Shown here: positions 25,052-34,971 of the stretch, piece after piece
How positions within the stretch are numbered: position 1 is the first letter of the stretch
Layout: each line of letters begins with the position of its first letter
DNA from: Candidatus Pedobacter colombiensis
GTDB taxonomy: Bacteria > Bacteroidota > Bacteroidia > Sphingobacteriales > Sphingobacteriaceae
Length of the DNA stretch: 64,000 bases
NCBI GenBank assembly: GCA_029202485.1
Contig: CP119313.1
Coordinates: 4,588,001 to 4,652,000 of the forward strand
Reading direction: 5' to 3'
The notes under the pieces: generated by a model
The model's database searches: none
Seen by the model: the letters and a program-made list of their open reading frames with translations, nothing else
What the model was told of the DNA's origin: nothing
Program-made: the position numbers and the translations under genes

Positions 25052-28000
25052 ATGAAACAAATCCTTCTCGGCAAGTGTGCGGGAAAATGTAGATCATTTA
25101 ATAGAAAACTACTATTAGCTATGAGGTTAACTATTTTCTTATTGATAACTGGCTGCCTGGCTGTACAAGCTTCAGGGTATGCCCAAAAAGTAAACCTATC
25201 AGTACGCAATACAGGTATAGAGAGCGTGTGCTTAGATATAAAGCAGCAAACAGGCTACTTTTTCCTTTATGATGCTGAAGCGCTAAAAAAATCTGGAAAT
25301 GTTAGCCTCGAGCTTAAAAATGTAGAGCTGAGAGATGCATTAAAGCAAATGACTGCCGGAAAAGCACTTGATTATAAAATTATTGATAAGACAGTCATCA
25401 TTTCCGAGACGAAAAGCAACATAAAAGCCGCTGAAGATATTGTCATCAGAGGAACAGTAAGATCAAAGGAAGGTCCGGGACAGTCAGACATCCCCCTCCC
25501 AGGCGTAATCGTGACTTTAAAAGAAACAAAAAAATCTGTAGCTACCAATGGAGAAGGAACTTATTCTATTGTGGCACCTGTAAATGGCACATTGATTTTC
25601 TCTATGATAGGGTACGGCACTAAAGAGATAAGCATCAATGGGAATAGTGCTATTGATGTAGTCATGGTAGAAACGGCTAGTGATCTTAAAGAGGTTATTG
25701 TTAACGGTTATGGAACTTCGGAAACAAAAGAGAATCAAGTTGGGAGTGCCTCCCAGGTTACCAGGAAAGATCTGGATCGGAAACCACTAGACCGAATAGA
25801 TAAAATATTGGAAGGTATAGTACCCGGTTTACAATATGATGTCCAGGGTGGGACAGCAAGCAGTGCCAGACCCAGGTATCAAGTAAGGGTTAGAGGTGAG
25901 GCTTCTATTGGCGCATCTAATGAGCCTCTATGGGTAATAGATGGAATTCCTGTAAATACGGGGAATGAAACCAATATGATTCTTGGCGTAAATACCAGCG
26001 TAAGCCCCTTAACTTATCTCAATCCTAATGACATTGAATCCGTAACTGTTTTAAAGGATGCTACTGCAACCACAATTTATGGTGCCAATGGATCAAATGG
26101 TGTTATACTCATTACTACTAAACGAGGAAAAGCGGGTGCAGACCGAGTAAATTACAGCTATAGGACGGGTATAAACCTCATCCAGGATAGCCGCTTTCAT
26201 GTACTTAATGGAGATCAATACCGGGAACTATATCTGGAATCTTACCGGAACAACCCTAATCTGGATCAATCCAAGACCCCAACTCTAAGTCCAACCAGTA
26301 CCGACTGGTACGATGTCTTTTTTCGTAATGGTATGACCAGCCAGCATGACCTTTCACTATCAGGCGGAAATGAAAAAAGCCGTTATTATATTTCCGGGGC
26401 TTATTTCAGAGAAAAATCAATCATGATCAATAACCTGACTCAAAGATTTTCAACCAGAGTAAACCTGGATCAGAAAATCAATAAGTCTATCGATTTATTC
26501 GTTAGAATGGGAGCTTCTTACAACCTAAACAATTTATTCAATCCGGGAAGCAACTATTATAAGAACAGACCAATTGATAGTCCTTACAATCCTGATGGAT
26601 CTCTAGTCATAGCCTATTACAATAAATTAGCCGATGCAGAACTTAACGACGAAAACCAGAAGACCATGGCGATGTTTGGTAGTATTGGAGGTACAGTTAA
26701 GATCCTTCCTGAGCTTACATTTACCACTACAAACGGGATCAATTATTCGGGTGTTAATGAAAACATATATAGTTCAATGCTGGCTTTCAGCAACAGGGGA
26801 CTAGGTTATGCGACAAGAGCTCAAAGTAATTTTTTTGAGTGGGACTCGCAGCAACGCTTAAATTTCTCTAAAAAAATTGGTGTGCATGACTTCTCTGTCC
26901 TGGTAAGCACAGAGGCCCGCAACCAAAACCGACGCTCTCTTTCTTCTTCAGGTTCAGGTTTTGCAAACGATAAAATCAGAGAAGTCAGCTATGCCTCAGT
27001 AACCACAGGAACAAGTTCGGCCGAGGAAAAGGCATCTCTTTCCTATTTAGGCCAATTCCGTTATACCATAGCCGATAAATATGCATTGATCGGTAACTTC
27101 AGAGGAGACGGGGATTCCGATTTCGGTTCGGATGTAAAATGGGCAACCTTTAAGTCAATTGGCGCCTCCTGGACCATCAGTAATGAAAATTTCTGGGACT
27201 TTAGATCAATTGATTTTGCAAAACTTAAACTGAGCTATGGTACAAATGGAAATTCCCGTATTGGTACCTTAAAATCAAAAGGAGTATACAGCTTTGGCAC
27301 TAACAATAGTTATAATGAACAACCGGGGGCCATTATGACGAGTGGAGAAAATCCGGCGCTGACCTGGGAAACCACTTATATTGTGAATGGCGGGATTAGC
27401 CTGGGCTTATTCAAACGTGTTTCTCTGGAACTTGAGCTGTATCGTAAAACTACAAAGGATATACTTGACAATGTAGACGTAACGCGTGCAACCGGTTTTA
27501 CCAGAGTCTTGCAAAACATCGGAAAGGTAAGAAATACCGGTGTAGAACTTACCCTAAATACAAAGAACATCGACAGTAAAGATTTTCAATGGAGAACCAG
27601 CCTTAATATGGCTCATAACCAGAATAAGATTCTCGCCCTATACAATGGCAATGATAAGGTCTCCGGCAATATGATGAAGCGTGTTGGAGCGGATTTAAAC
27701 AGTTGGTATCTTGTCCGCTGGGCAGGTGTTGACCCTCGTGATGGAAATCCAATGTGGTATGATGCAAACCAAAACATCACAAAGGAATTTAACCTGGATA
27801 ATCGTGTATTATTAGGTTCAACTACCCCTGATTTATTTGGTGGTATGACCAATACTATACAATATAAATCATTTTCTTTATCCGCGTTGATCATCTATAA
27901 TATTGGCGGTTATGACTTCAGCGATTTACAACGTGATGTTGAATCTGATGGGCGAAATCTGGCGACCGACAACCAATCCACTAATCTACTGGATAGATGG

Positions 28001-28312
28001 AGAGAACCGGGGGACCTAAGTCTCATCCCTAAAACTGTTTTGAACGAGAATGCAAATAATGCACGTAACTCAACGAGGTTCCTTCATGATAAGACTAACA
28101 TTCGTTTACAAAATGTTAGCGTTAACTATGATTTCCCAAAAGAGTTGGTAAGCCGGATCAAGCTGCAAAATGCCAGTGTATATCTACAAGCAGATAATGT
28201 AGGTTTCTGGACACCATACAAAACTTATTCTAACAGAAATAATTTTAAAAATTCCTTTAACCCCTATCCACAGCCAGTGGTAATTTCCATCGGTTTAAAT
28301 GTTGGTCTATAA
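25052..28312 (+). CDS. SusC/RagA family TonB-dependent transporter with STN signalling domain
   Basis: A 1086-aa outer-membrane transporter. Signal peptide LTIFLLITGCLAVQASGYAQ (about residues 24-43), then an STN domain (SVRNTGIESVCLDIKQQTGYFFLYDAEAL in pieces) that signals to FecR, a carboxypeptidase regulatory-like domain (SDIPLPGVIVTLKETKKS), the plug with LWVIDGIPVNTGNETN and VLKDATATTIYGANGSNG, and the barrel ending VVISIGLNVGL. The frame is open to 24968, but that extension crosses the hairpin and motif, so ATG 25052 is chosen. Downstream peptidase genes suggest a peptide substrate. Confidence 0.95.
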   Translation: MKQILLGKCAGKCRSFNRKLLLAMRLTIFLLITGCLAVQASGYAQKVNLSVRNTGIESVCLDIKQQTGYFFLYDAEALKKSGNVSLELKNVELRDALKQMTAGKALDYKIIDKTVIISETKSNIKAAEDIVIRGTVRSKEGPGQSDIPLPGVIVTLKETKKSVATNGEGTYSIVAPVNGTLIFSMIGYGTKEISINGNSAIDVVMVETASDLKEVIVNGYGTSETKENQVGSASQVTRKDLDRKPLDRIDKILEGIVPGLQYDVQGGTASSARPRYQVRVRGEASIGASNEPLWVIDGIPVNTGNETNMILGVNTSVSPLTYLNPNDIESVTVLKDATATTIYGANGSNGVILITTKRGKAGADRVNYSYRTGINLIQDSRFHVLNGDQYRELYLESYRNNPNLDQSKTPTLSPTSTDWYDVFFRNGMTSQHDLSLSGGNEKSRYYISGAYFREKSIMINNLTQRFSTRVNLDQKINKSIDLFVRMGASYNLNNLFNPGSNYYKNRPIDSPYNPDGSLVIAYYNKLADAELNDENQKTMAMFGSIGGTVKILPELTFTTTNGINYSGVNENIYSSMLAFSNRGLGYATRAQSNFFEWDSQQRLNFSKKIGVHDFSVLVSTEARNQNRRSLSSSGSGFANDKIREVSYASVTTGTSSAEEKASLSYLGQFRYTIADKYALIGNFRGDGDSDFGSDVKWATFKSIGASWTISNENFWDFRSIDFAKLKLSYGTNGNSRIGTLKSKGVYSFGTNNSYNEQPGAIMTSGENPALTWETTYIVNGGISLGLFKRVSLELELYRKTTKDILDNVDVTRATGFTRVLQNIGKVRNTGVELTLNTKNIDSKDFQWRTSLNMAHNQNKILALYNGNDKVSGNMMKRVGADLNSWYLVRWAGVDPRDGNPMWYDANQNITKEFNLDNRVLLGSTTPDLFGGMTNTIQYKSFSLSALIIYNIGGYDFSDLQRDVESDGRNLATDNQSTNLLDRWREPGDLSLIPKTVLNENANNARNSTRFLHDKTNIRLQNVSVNYDFPKELVSRIKLQNASVYLQADNVGFWTPYKTYSNRNNFKNSFNPYPQPVVISIGLNVGL

Positions 28313-28326
28313 AGTAAAATACTGAA

Positions 28327-29775
28327 ATGAAAAAGATTACCTACACCATAATATTACTGGCAACTCTAGGCATCAGTTTAGTTTCCTGTAAGAAATTTTT
28401 AGAGAAAGAACCTATTGGAAGAATAAGTAAGAATCTCTTGTTCGAAGATGTAAATGGGGCTAAAGCAGGGCTTAACGGAGCATACAATCAAATCTTATCT
28501 TATTATAAGAACGAATTTGGTTTGTATGGAGACGTAGCATCCGACAATTTGATCAAGAGCACCAAGGCATCAGCGCTATTACCGCAGTTTAATTTCCAAA
28601 GCTTACAAAGCGATGATGCTTTGGCGGTCGGAAATATCTGGCTTTCCATTCTTGCAGCAACAAACAATGTTAACAATGTATTAGCTTCCCTACCAAACCT
28701 GGCCGCTAAATTCCCGGATCAAACAGTTAGGTTAGACTCAATAAAGGGTCAGGCGCTTGTAATGCGGGCATTATGTCACTTTGATTTAAGCAGGGTTTAT
28801 GCTCAGCCTTATAATTACACTACAGATGCGTCGCACCTCGGTGTGCCAGTTCTATTAAAAACACCAGGCCCGGGGGAACAAGTTTCAAGAAAAACAATGA
28901 AAGAGACCTACGACCAAATTATTGCCGACCTGAACCAAGCCCTACCTCTCCTTGAGAAAACGAACAACCATACGAGCCAGTTTTCTATTAGCTATCAAGC
29001 TGCACTGGCCCTACTTTCGAGAGTATATTTGTATAAAGGCGACTGGGCGCAATGTATTGCGAACTCTGATAAAGTAATTAATGACAATAATTATGTGCTG
29101 GCTACTGCTGATAACTATCTGAGTACGTTTCTAGCACCCGGAAAAACTGCTAATGGTCGGAAGATTGAAGGCATTTTTCAACTTTCAAATATCGTATTAA
29201 CCTATTCAAGTTCAGGAGTCTTTGTTGTACTTTCTGATGCTTTATCAGCTCAATATACCGCATCTGCAAAAATCCTAAATCTTCTTAATGGTGACATTAG
29301 GGTCTCCATGTTCAATACTGTTCTAACGGGTGAAAACAAAGATAAAACAATAACCAGAAAATATGCTGACGGAGCAGTTAATACAATGAACCCGCAAACG
29401 ATTCAGGTAATTCGGTTATCTGAGATATACCTGAACCGTGCGGAAGCCAGGTGGAACTTGGGTCAATATCCACAGGCAGCTGAAGATATTCGTATCATTT
29501 CGCAAAGAGCTCATCCTAACACAACAATTAACATCTCTTCCTCCGACCCCGCTCTTCTGTACAAGATAATTGCAGATGAAAGAAACCGTGAACTTTGCTT
29601 TGAAAACCATCGGTTCTTTGACATTGTAAGGCGTAAAGAAAATTTACAACGGGGAGGGGATTGTAATGCTACAACCTGTAGCCTAACCTATCCAAATAAC
29701 AAATTTGCATTGCCCATTCCTGTTAAAGAAGTAGAAGCAAACAAAGGCATGATACAAAATCCAGGCTACAACTAA
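28327..29775 (+). CDS. SusD/RagB family nutrient-binding lipoprotein
   Basis: A 482-aa SusD-like surface lipoprotein, slightly short for the family. It has the lipobox LGISLVSCKKFLEKEP, the helical motif IKGQALVMRALCHFDLSRVYAQPYN in pieces near residue 140, the RLSEIYLNRAEARWNLG segment and ERNRELCFENHRFFDIVRRKE near the C terminus. It lies 14 bp after the STN-type susC and is its partner for substrate capture. Confidence 0.95.
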   Translation: MKKITYTIILLATLGISLVSCKKFLEKEPIGRISKNLLFEDVNGAKAGLNGAYNQILSYYKNEFGLYGDVASDNLIKSTKASALLPQFNFQSLQSDDALAVGNIWLSILAATNNVNNVLASLPNLAAKFPDQTVRLDSIKGQALVMRALCHFDLSRVYAQPYNYTTDASHLGVPVLLKTPGPGEQVSRKTMKETYDQIIADLNQALPLLEKTNNHTSQFSISYQAALALLSRVYLYKGDWAQCIANSDKVINDNNYVLATADNYLSTFLAPGKTANGRKIEGIFQLSNIVLTYSSSGVFVVLSDALSAQYTASAKILNLLNGDIRVSMFNTVLTGENKDKTITRKYADGAVNTMNPQTIQVIRLSEIYLNRAEARWNLGQYPQAAEDIRIISQRAHPNTTINISSSDPALLYKIIADERNRELCFENHRFFDIVRRKENLQRGGDCNATTCSLTYPNNKFALPIPVKEVEANKGMIQNPGYN

Positions 29776-29786
29776 TTATTACAATA

Positions 29787-30257
29787 ATGAAAAACATAAT
29801 AACATATTTATTAGCATCTGTTATCTTATTGGTATTATTCCTTTTGGCTTCTTGTACAAAAGAGGAATTTAAGCCATACAATAATCCCTTCTTCCACATT
29901 ATGGTGGACAATAAAGCAAGTATTGAGGTATTATCTAACCGTAAAGATACTGTTGATTATAAGGTTTATCTAAGTGCACAATTACAATTTGAACCTATTG
30001 ATGTACAGTACGAAGTTAAAGTTGGCGATGGTTTGCAGGATGGTCGTGATTTTAAACTGATTACTACAGGCAGCACACTTAATTTTCCTCCGGGCATTTT
30101 TGAACGTCCGGTTAGGATTGCCTGGAAGGAGTCTGTACTGGATCCTGCCAAAAACAACACTATCACTATCCGCTTGGTTAGCAATAGTAAAAACTTCACA
30201 ATGGGTCTTCCAGGACCTGACCAGCTACAACAACAATTAGTGATTACCAAAAAATAA
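29787..30257 (+). CDS. Small surface lipoprotein (DUF4843/DUF1735-like)
   Basis: A 156-aa lipoprotein with an N-terminal signal and lipobox LLASCTKEEF at about residue 23. The body is predicted to be beta-sandwich-like: alternating hydrophobic strands with TVDYKVYLSAQLQFEPIDVQYEV and GRDFKLITTGSTLNFPPGIF in pieces, a Calx-beta-like layout. It resembles small lipoproteins encoded after SusD in other SusCD loci. The exact function is unknown; a substrate-binding accessory role is likely from position, between SusD and the M16 peptidase. Confidence 0.7.
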   Translation: MKNIITYLLASVILLVLFLLASCTKEEFKPYNNPFFHIMVDNKASIEVLSNRKDTVDYKVYLSAQLQFEPIDVQYEVKVGDGLQDGRDFKLITTGSTLNFPPGIFERPVRIAWKESVLDPAKNNTITIRLVSNSKNFTMGLPGPDQLQQQLVITKK

Positions 30258-30268
30258 GGAAGATTTAG

Positions 30269-33085
30269 ATGAAGAAGAAAATATATTTAATAGCGTTATT
30301 GGCTTTGTTTGTATTTTTAAATACCAAAACTTATGCCCAGCTATTACCACAGGACCCTAACCTGGTAAAAGGAAAATTGAAAAACGGTTTCACTTATTAC
30401 ATCTATAAAAGCAATAAAACTCCGGGCAACTCTGTATTAAGGTTGTTTTTAAATGCAGGCTCTTTACAAGAAGACCCCAACCAGCAAGGCTTGGCCCACT
30501 TTATTGAACATATGGCCTTTAATGGGACTAAACATTATTCTAAAAATGATGTGATTGAGTTTCTGGAATCCAAAGGTGTAAAGTTTGGTGCCGACTTAAA
30601 CGCGCATACCAGCTTTGATGAAACCGTTTATAAAATCAGTATCAATACCGAAGACGAAAAGAATCTGGAAAAATCCATTGACATTATGGGAGATTGGGCT
30701 TTTGGGGTAACTTTCGATAGTAGTGAAATAGACAAGGAACGTGGGGTGGTGATTGAAGAATGGCGTAGCAAACAAGGTGCAGCAAACCGTTTAAGAGAGC
30801 AATACTTACCGGTATTATTCAATAAATCCCGGTATGCAGAGCGACTACCAATCGGTAAAGTGGATATCCTTAAGAGCTTTAAGCGCCAGACTATTGTTGA
30901 TTTTTACGAGAAATGGTATCGCCCTGATTTGATGTCGATTGCGATTGTAACTGATATAGATCCAAAAAAGGTAGAGGCTTATATTAAAAATGAGTTTAAT
31001 CAGTATAAGGCTAAAAGTAAAGCCCCAAGGCTTTATTATGAGCTGCCTGAACATAGGGATACTTTGTTTTCTATCGTTACAGACAAAGAAGCTAACTCCA
31101 TTGAACTAAGCGTTTTCAACAAGATCAAATCATTTGGCCCAATTAAAACCGAGCAGGATTATAAAAAGCAACTGATCAGAGGATTTTTTAATGGGCTAGC
31201 CAAAAACAGATTCAGTAGAATCTCACAATTGCAAAATGATTTTAAAGAGGGCAGTTGCTCTGTAAGCAACATTGTGTTAAAGAATGGCATTGTTTCTGGA
31301 GGTGCCTCCTTTTATCATGATAAAATTAAGGAGGGAATTTCTCAGTATTTATTGGAAGCACAGAGGATTTCGCGTTATGGTTTTACCAGCGATGAGGTAA
31401 AGAAATACAGAGACGAATATATTGCAGCAATTAAGCGCTCTGTGATTGCCGAAGATAAGACTCAGGCCGAAGCTTATGTAAATGAAATTCATGATGAATT
31501 TTATAATGGCAGCACCATGCTTGCAAAAACAGAGCGTAACAGGCTTTCCTTAAAATATGCTCCACAGATTGACTCGCTTACTTTGTTGAATTTTTTAAAA
31601 TCAGTAACCAAACCGGGAAATACCGTTGTATTGCTTACCGCCCCTGAAAAAGACAAGGCTAATTTACCTGATCAAATGGCTTTAAAAGCTATGTTTGCTA
31701 AAGCTGCGACTACACAGATTGCTCCATGGATGGACCAGATTACCGTTCCAGCTAAATTGCTGGCACAGGAACCTGTAGCGGGAACGGTCATTAAAGAAGA
31801 AGTGATTTCGGCTATTGGCGTTACCAAATGGACCTTAACCAATGGCGCCATCGTTTACCTGAAGCCCACTACAGATAGAAAAAATTATGTTTCTTTATCT
31901 GGTTTTAGAAAAGGTGGCATTTATTCACTTGATTCTTCAAAATATATAACTGCACAATTTGTTAAACCGGTAACAGGTTTAAGTGGTTCAGGTGACTTTA
32001 GTCGCCGTGCTTTAACTCAGTTCCTTACAGGAAATTCTGCTTCTGCTACACTGGTTCTTTCCAGCTCAAGAGAAGGTGTGGTTAGTAGTGCTGACTGGAA
32101 AGATGCCAAAACAATGTTTCAGCTGATGTATCTGAAATGGATGTTTCCAAATGCTGACTCATTAACTTTTGAACAGGCTAAACGTCAGGCCTTAGAGCAA
32201 ATGGAAAACAATAAACTGTCGCCAAGTTATGCTTATACAAAAGCTATTAGTGAGCTGCTAAAAGGCGATGATGATTATGCCTCAGAAGTATCAGCAGAAC
32301 GCTTGAACAAGGAGGCACATTTAAAAGACATTCTACCTATTTTTAAAAGCCGTTTTGGTTCTGCAAAAGACTTTCAGTTTGTTGTTATCGGAGGTTTTAA
32401 CCTGGACAGCATTAAACCGCTTATAGAACAATACATTGGTGGTTTACCGGGCGGTGATTACAACAATAAGTTTGAATATAAAGGTCCGGTTGGAGGCCAA
32501 ATATCGAAAGACATATTGATGTATGCTGGTGCCGCTCCAAAAAGTACTGTAAATCTTTTCTACCAGAGCAACAAGGTGAACTATGATTATCCGGAAATCC
32601 TGGTACAGACCATGCTACAAGAGGTTTTGAAGGTAAAGCTCCGCTTAAATCTTCGTGAAGAAAATTCAGGTGTATACGGTGTAGGTGTATCCGTTTCTTC
32701 AACCAGCATCCCCTCTCCTTTAATCCGCGCAAGGATTTCGTTCAGCTGTGCCCCTGAATCAGCTGACTTTCTAATCAAACAGGCACAGATTGAAGTTAAA
32801 AAAGTTGCTAATGATCCAGCTTATTTTATGAGCGACTTACAGAACATCAAAGTACAACAAATTGACGGATACAAGAAGCAGGCGGATAAGAACCTATTCT
32901 GGAGTTCGGCCTTAAGAAACCAATTTTATTTTGGTTTTAAGGACTACAGCTATTTCAATGATTTCGAAAACATGATCAATAAAATCACTCCTGCTATGGT
33001 TGCTGATTATGCCAAAAAGTATCTGATAGATACGCCAGGTATAAAAGCAGTATTGATGCCGGAAAATTTTAAGACACTAAACTAA
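30269..33085 (+). CDS. Secreted M16 family zinc peptidase (pitrilysin type, two-lobed)
   Basis: A 938-aa exported peptidase. Signal peptide KIYLIALLALFVFLNTKTYA, then the first M16 domain with the inverted zinc motif HFIEH (residues 77-81) and the third ligand likely Glu157 in DKERGVVIEE. The second, inactive M16_C-type half follows from about residue 480, with repeated motifs such as FVVIGGFNLDSIKPLIEQYIGGLPG. Such enzymes degrade peptides and small unfolded proteins in the periplasm. Its place in the SusCD operon suggests it processes peptides imported through the SusCD pair. Confidence 0.93.
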   Translation: MKKKIYLIALLALFVFLNTKTYAQLLPQDPNLVKGKLKNGFTYYIYKSNKTPGNSVLRLFLNAGSLQEDPNQQGLAHFIEHMAFNGTKHYSKNDVIEFLESKGVKFGADLNAHTSFDETVYKISINTEDEKNLEKSIDIMGDWAFGVTFDSSEIDKERGVVIEEWRSKQGAANRLREQYLPVLFNKSRYAERLPIGKVDILKSFKRQTIVDFYEKWYRPDLMSIAIVTDIDPKKVEAYIKNEFNQYKAKSKAPRLYYELPEHRDTLFSIVTDKEANSIELSVFNKIKSFGPIKTEQDYKKQLIRGFFNGLAKNRFSRISQLQNDFKEGSCSVSNIVLKNGIVSGGASFYHDKIKEGISQYLLEAQRISRYGFTSDEVKKYRDEYIAAIKRSVIAEDKTQAEAYVNEIHDEFYNGSTMLAKTERNRLSLKYAPQIDSLTLLNFLKSVTKPGNTVVLLTAPEKDKANLPDQMALKAMFAKAATTQIAPWMDQITVPAKLLAQEPVAGTVIKEEVISAIGVTKWTLTNGAIVYLKPTTDRKNYVSLSGFRKGGIYSLDSSKYITAQFVKPVTGLSGSGDFSRRALTQFLTGNSASATLVLSSSREGVVSSADWKDAKTMFQLMYLKWMFPNADSLTFEQAKRQALEQMENNKLSPSYAYTKAISELLKGDDDYASEVSAERLNKEAHLKDILPIFKSRFGSAKDFQFVVIGGFNLDSIKPLIEQYIGGLPGGDYNNKFEYKGPVGGQISKDILMYAGAAPKSTVNLFYQSNKVNYDYPEILVQTMLQEVLKVKLRLNLREENSGVYGVGVSVSSTSIPSPLIRARISFSCAPESADFLIKQAQIEVKKVANDPAYFMSDLQNIKVQQIDGYKKQADKNLFWSSALRNQFYFGFKDYSYFNDFENMINKITPAMVADYAKKYLIDTPGIKAVLMPENFKTLN

Positions 33086-33090
33086 TTGTT

Positions 33091-34851
33091 ATGAAGATGA
33101 TTAAAAATATCACAACCTTGCTCCTGCTTATTATAGCGGGAACCGGTATCGGATGTAAAAAAGATCCGGTAATTTATTCCAAAGGAATCGATTCCTTCAA
33201 ATTCATCGTTAAAGACGCACAGGGTGCACAAAAGGAATATTCAGGGGTTATTTCTGAAAGTGAAATTGTAGTAACCTTACCTGTAGAGATAGATGTCACC
33301 AATTTAAAGGCAACCTTTACAGTTGATAATCCGAGAACAATTGTACAAGTTGGTAGTGTAGTACAGGAATCAGGTACTACAGCTCAAGACTTTACGTCCC
33401 CGTTATCTTACAGGGTTAAGGCTGAAGATAAGAGTACGCGCAGCTATACGGTACGTATAGAAAAGAAAATCGCGATACAATCATTTGGCTTCTATATAGC
33501 AGATAATCCCGGCTTAAAAGAAGACTATAAAGGAATCGTTAAAGGCATGAATATTCAGCTTGCTGTTTCTGAAACGGTGAATCTGACGAACCTTGTTGCA
33601 CGTTTTGAGACCACAAGCGGTGTAACGCTTAAAGTAGGAACAGTAATACAAGAAAGCAGAAAAACACCTAACGACTTTACCAATCCGCTAATCTGCTCTC
33701 TTAATGAGGCCAGCTTAAGTACTCCATTAAATTATACGATTAATATTTCTTTTGTGGGCGCACAATGGATATTATTTGGTGATAACCTAACGGTGCCAAC
33801 AGCTTCAGGAATAAAGCTGGCGATCAATCCTATTAACTATCTCCCATATTTTATTTATCAACGTACCGGCAAAGATGAAACAGGGGTATCTATCGCAACC
33901 GACGACAAAAAAGTAGCTGTGATGGGTTATACCGGAACATCATGGCAAAATCTGGGTTCATCTAAAGGAATTTCAGAATTTAGAGCTGATGTCCCAGGTA
34001 TTGCTTTCGACAGGGAGGGAACACCTTATGTAGCCTATAAAGATTATTTAAATGGCGATCAAAAAGCGACAGTATTAAAATACAACGGCTCCGCCTGGTC
34101 TGTAGTTGGCTCAAGCCGATTTACACCAATCAAAGTAGATTATCTTTCATTTGCACTAACTGCAAATGATGTCCCTATGGTAAGTATGGCAAAAAATGGA
34201 ACAGATGCTACGGGAGTTCCGGCAAGGGGATTGTATGTGATGAACTTTTCAAATTCATCATGGAATGATGTTACTCCTCCAGGAGGAATCACAGTATTTT
34301 ACGACCAAATTATCAGAGGTCTTGACAACAAAATGTATGTAGGTATCATGGACAGAAGCACCGGTGTAAATAAACCTTCCCTTTACAAATACGACAATAA
34401 CATCTGGACTGCTGTTGGCCCTACGTCATTTACGGCTCCTGATGCAATAGTTGGTTTCCAACCAGTAAGTATAGCCGTAGACAAAACCGGACAGGCTTAT
34501 CTGGCTTACCAGATTGCGCCATCTTCAGGAAGATTAAATCATGTTATGAGGTTTAATAAAGCTACATCGACCTGGCAGGAGCTTGGTAATGCAGTATCCA
34601 GTGGAGGAGAGAGCGGCAAATTTGCGCTTGCAGTTGATAATGACAATAAGCTTTATTTTGCTTATGCCAATGCCTCATCTGTTATTTTTAAAACATTTAA
34701 TGCTGAAACCAACAACTGGAATACAGAAAGAAAGGTAATTAGCGAAAAAGTAAACGAGTTTGATATGCAGATTGCGCCCGATGGTACCGTTTACCTTGTG
34801 GCAAGTATTGCCAGCAACAATAAAACGGTTGTTTACAAATACGCCAAATAA
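33091..34851 (+). CDS. Lipoprotein with two DUF5018-like Ig domains and a beta-propeller-like part
   Basis: A 586-aa lipoprotein, lipobox TGIGCKKDP near residue 22. Two tandem Ig-like repeats of about 95 residues follow: IDSFKFIVKDAQGAQKEYSG...QVGSVVQESGTTAQDFTSPL and IQSFGFYIADNPGLKEDYKG...KVGTVIQESRKTPNDFTNPL, both ending in YxVxI. From about residue 225 to the end, blade-like repeats (SWQNLGSSKGISEF, AWSVVGSSRFTP, IWTAVGPTSF, TWQELGNAVSS) suggest a propeller. It is the last gene before a strong terminator. Its role is probably surface binding; the ligand is unknown. Confidence 0.78.
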   Translation: MKMIKNITTLLLLIIAGTGIGCKKDPVIYSKGIDSFKFIVKDAQGAQKEYSGVISESEIVVTLPVEIDVTNLKATFTVDNPRTIVQVGSVVQESGTTAQDFTSPLSYRVKAEDKSTRSYTVRIEKKIAIQSFGFYIADNPGLKEDYKGIVKGMNIQLAVSETVNLTNLVARFETTSGVTLKVGTVIQESRKTPNDFTNPLICSLNEASLSTPLNYTINISFVGAQWILFGDNLTVPTASGIKLAINPINYLPYFIYQRTGKDETGVSIATDDKKVAVMGYTGTSWQNLGSSKGISEFRADVPGIAFDREGTPYVAYKDYLNGDQKATVLKYNGSAWSVVGSSRFTPIKVDYLSFALTANDVPMVSMAKNGTDATGVPARGLYVMNFSNSSWNDVTPPGGITVFYDQIIRGLDNKMYVGIMDRSTGVNKPSLYKYDNNIWTAVGPTSFTAPDAIVGFQPVSIAVDKTGQAYLAYQIAPSSGRLNHVMRFNKATSTWQELGNAVSSGGESGKFALAVDNDNKLYFAYANASSVIFKTFNAETNNWNTERKVISEKVNEFDMQIAPDGTVYLVASIASNNKTVVYKYAK

Positions 34852-34877
34852 CAACACCATTAATTAAAATTTCTTAA

Positions 34878-34915
34878 TCCCCTCATGATCAATTGTCTCA
34901 TGAGGGGATTTTTAT
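34878..34915 (+). terminator. Terminator of the SusCD-peptidase operon
   Basis: An 11-bp stem, TCCCCTCATGA (34878-34888) with TCATGAGGGGA (34898-34908), a 9-nt loop and a following TTTTTAT. It lies 27 bp after the propeller lipoprotein stop. Confidence 0.88.
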
Positions 34916-34971
34916 AAAAAGAACATTTATTTTTTTATAATTGTAACCTAAATTAAACAAACTTGAATCTA

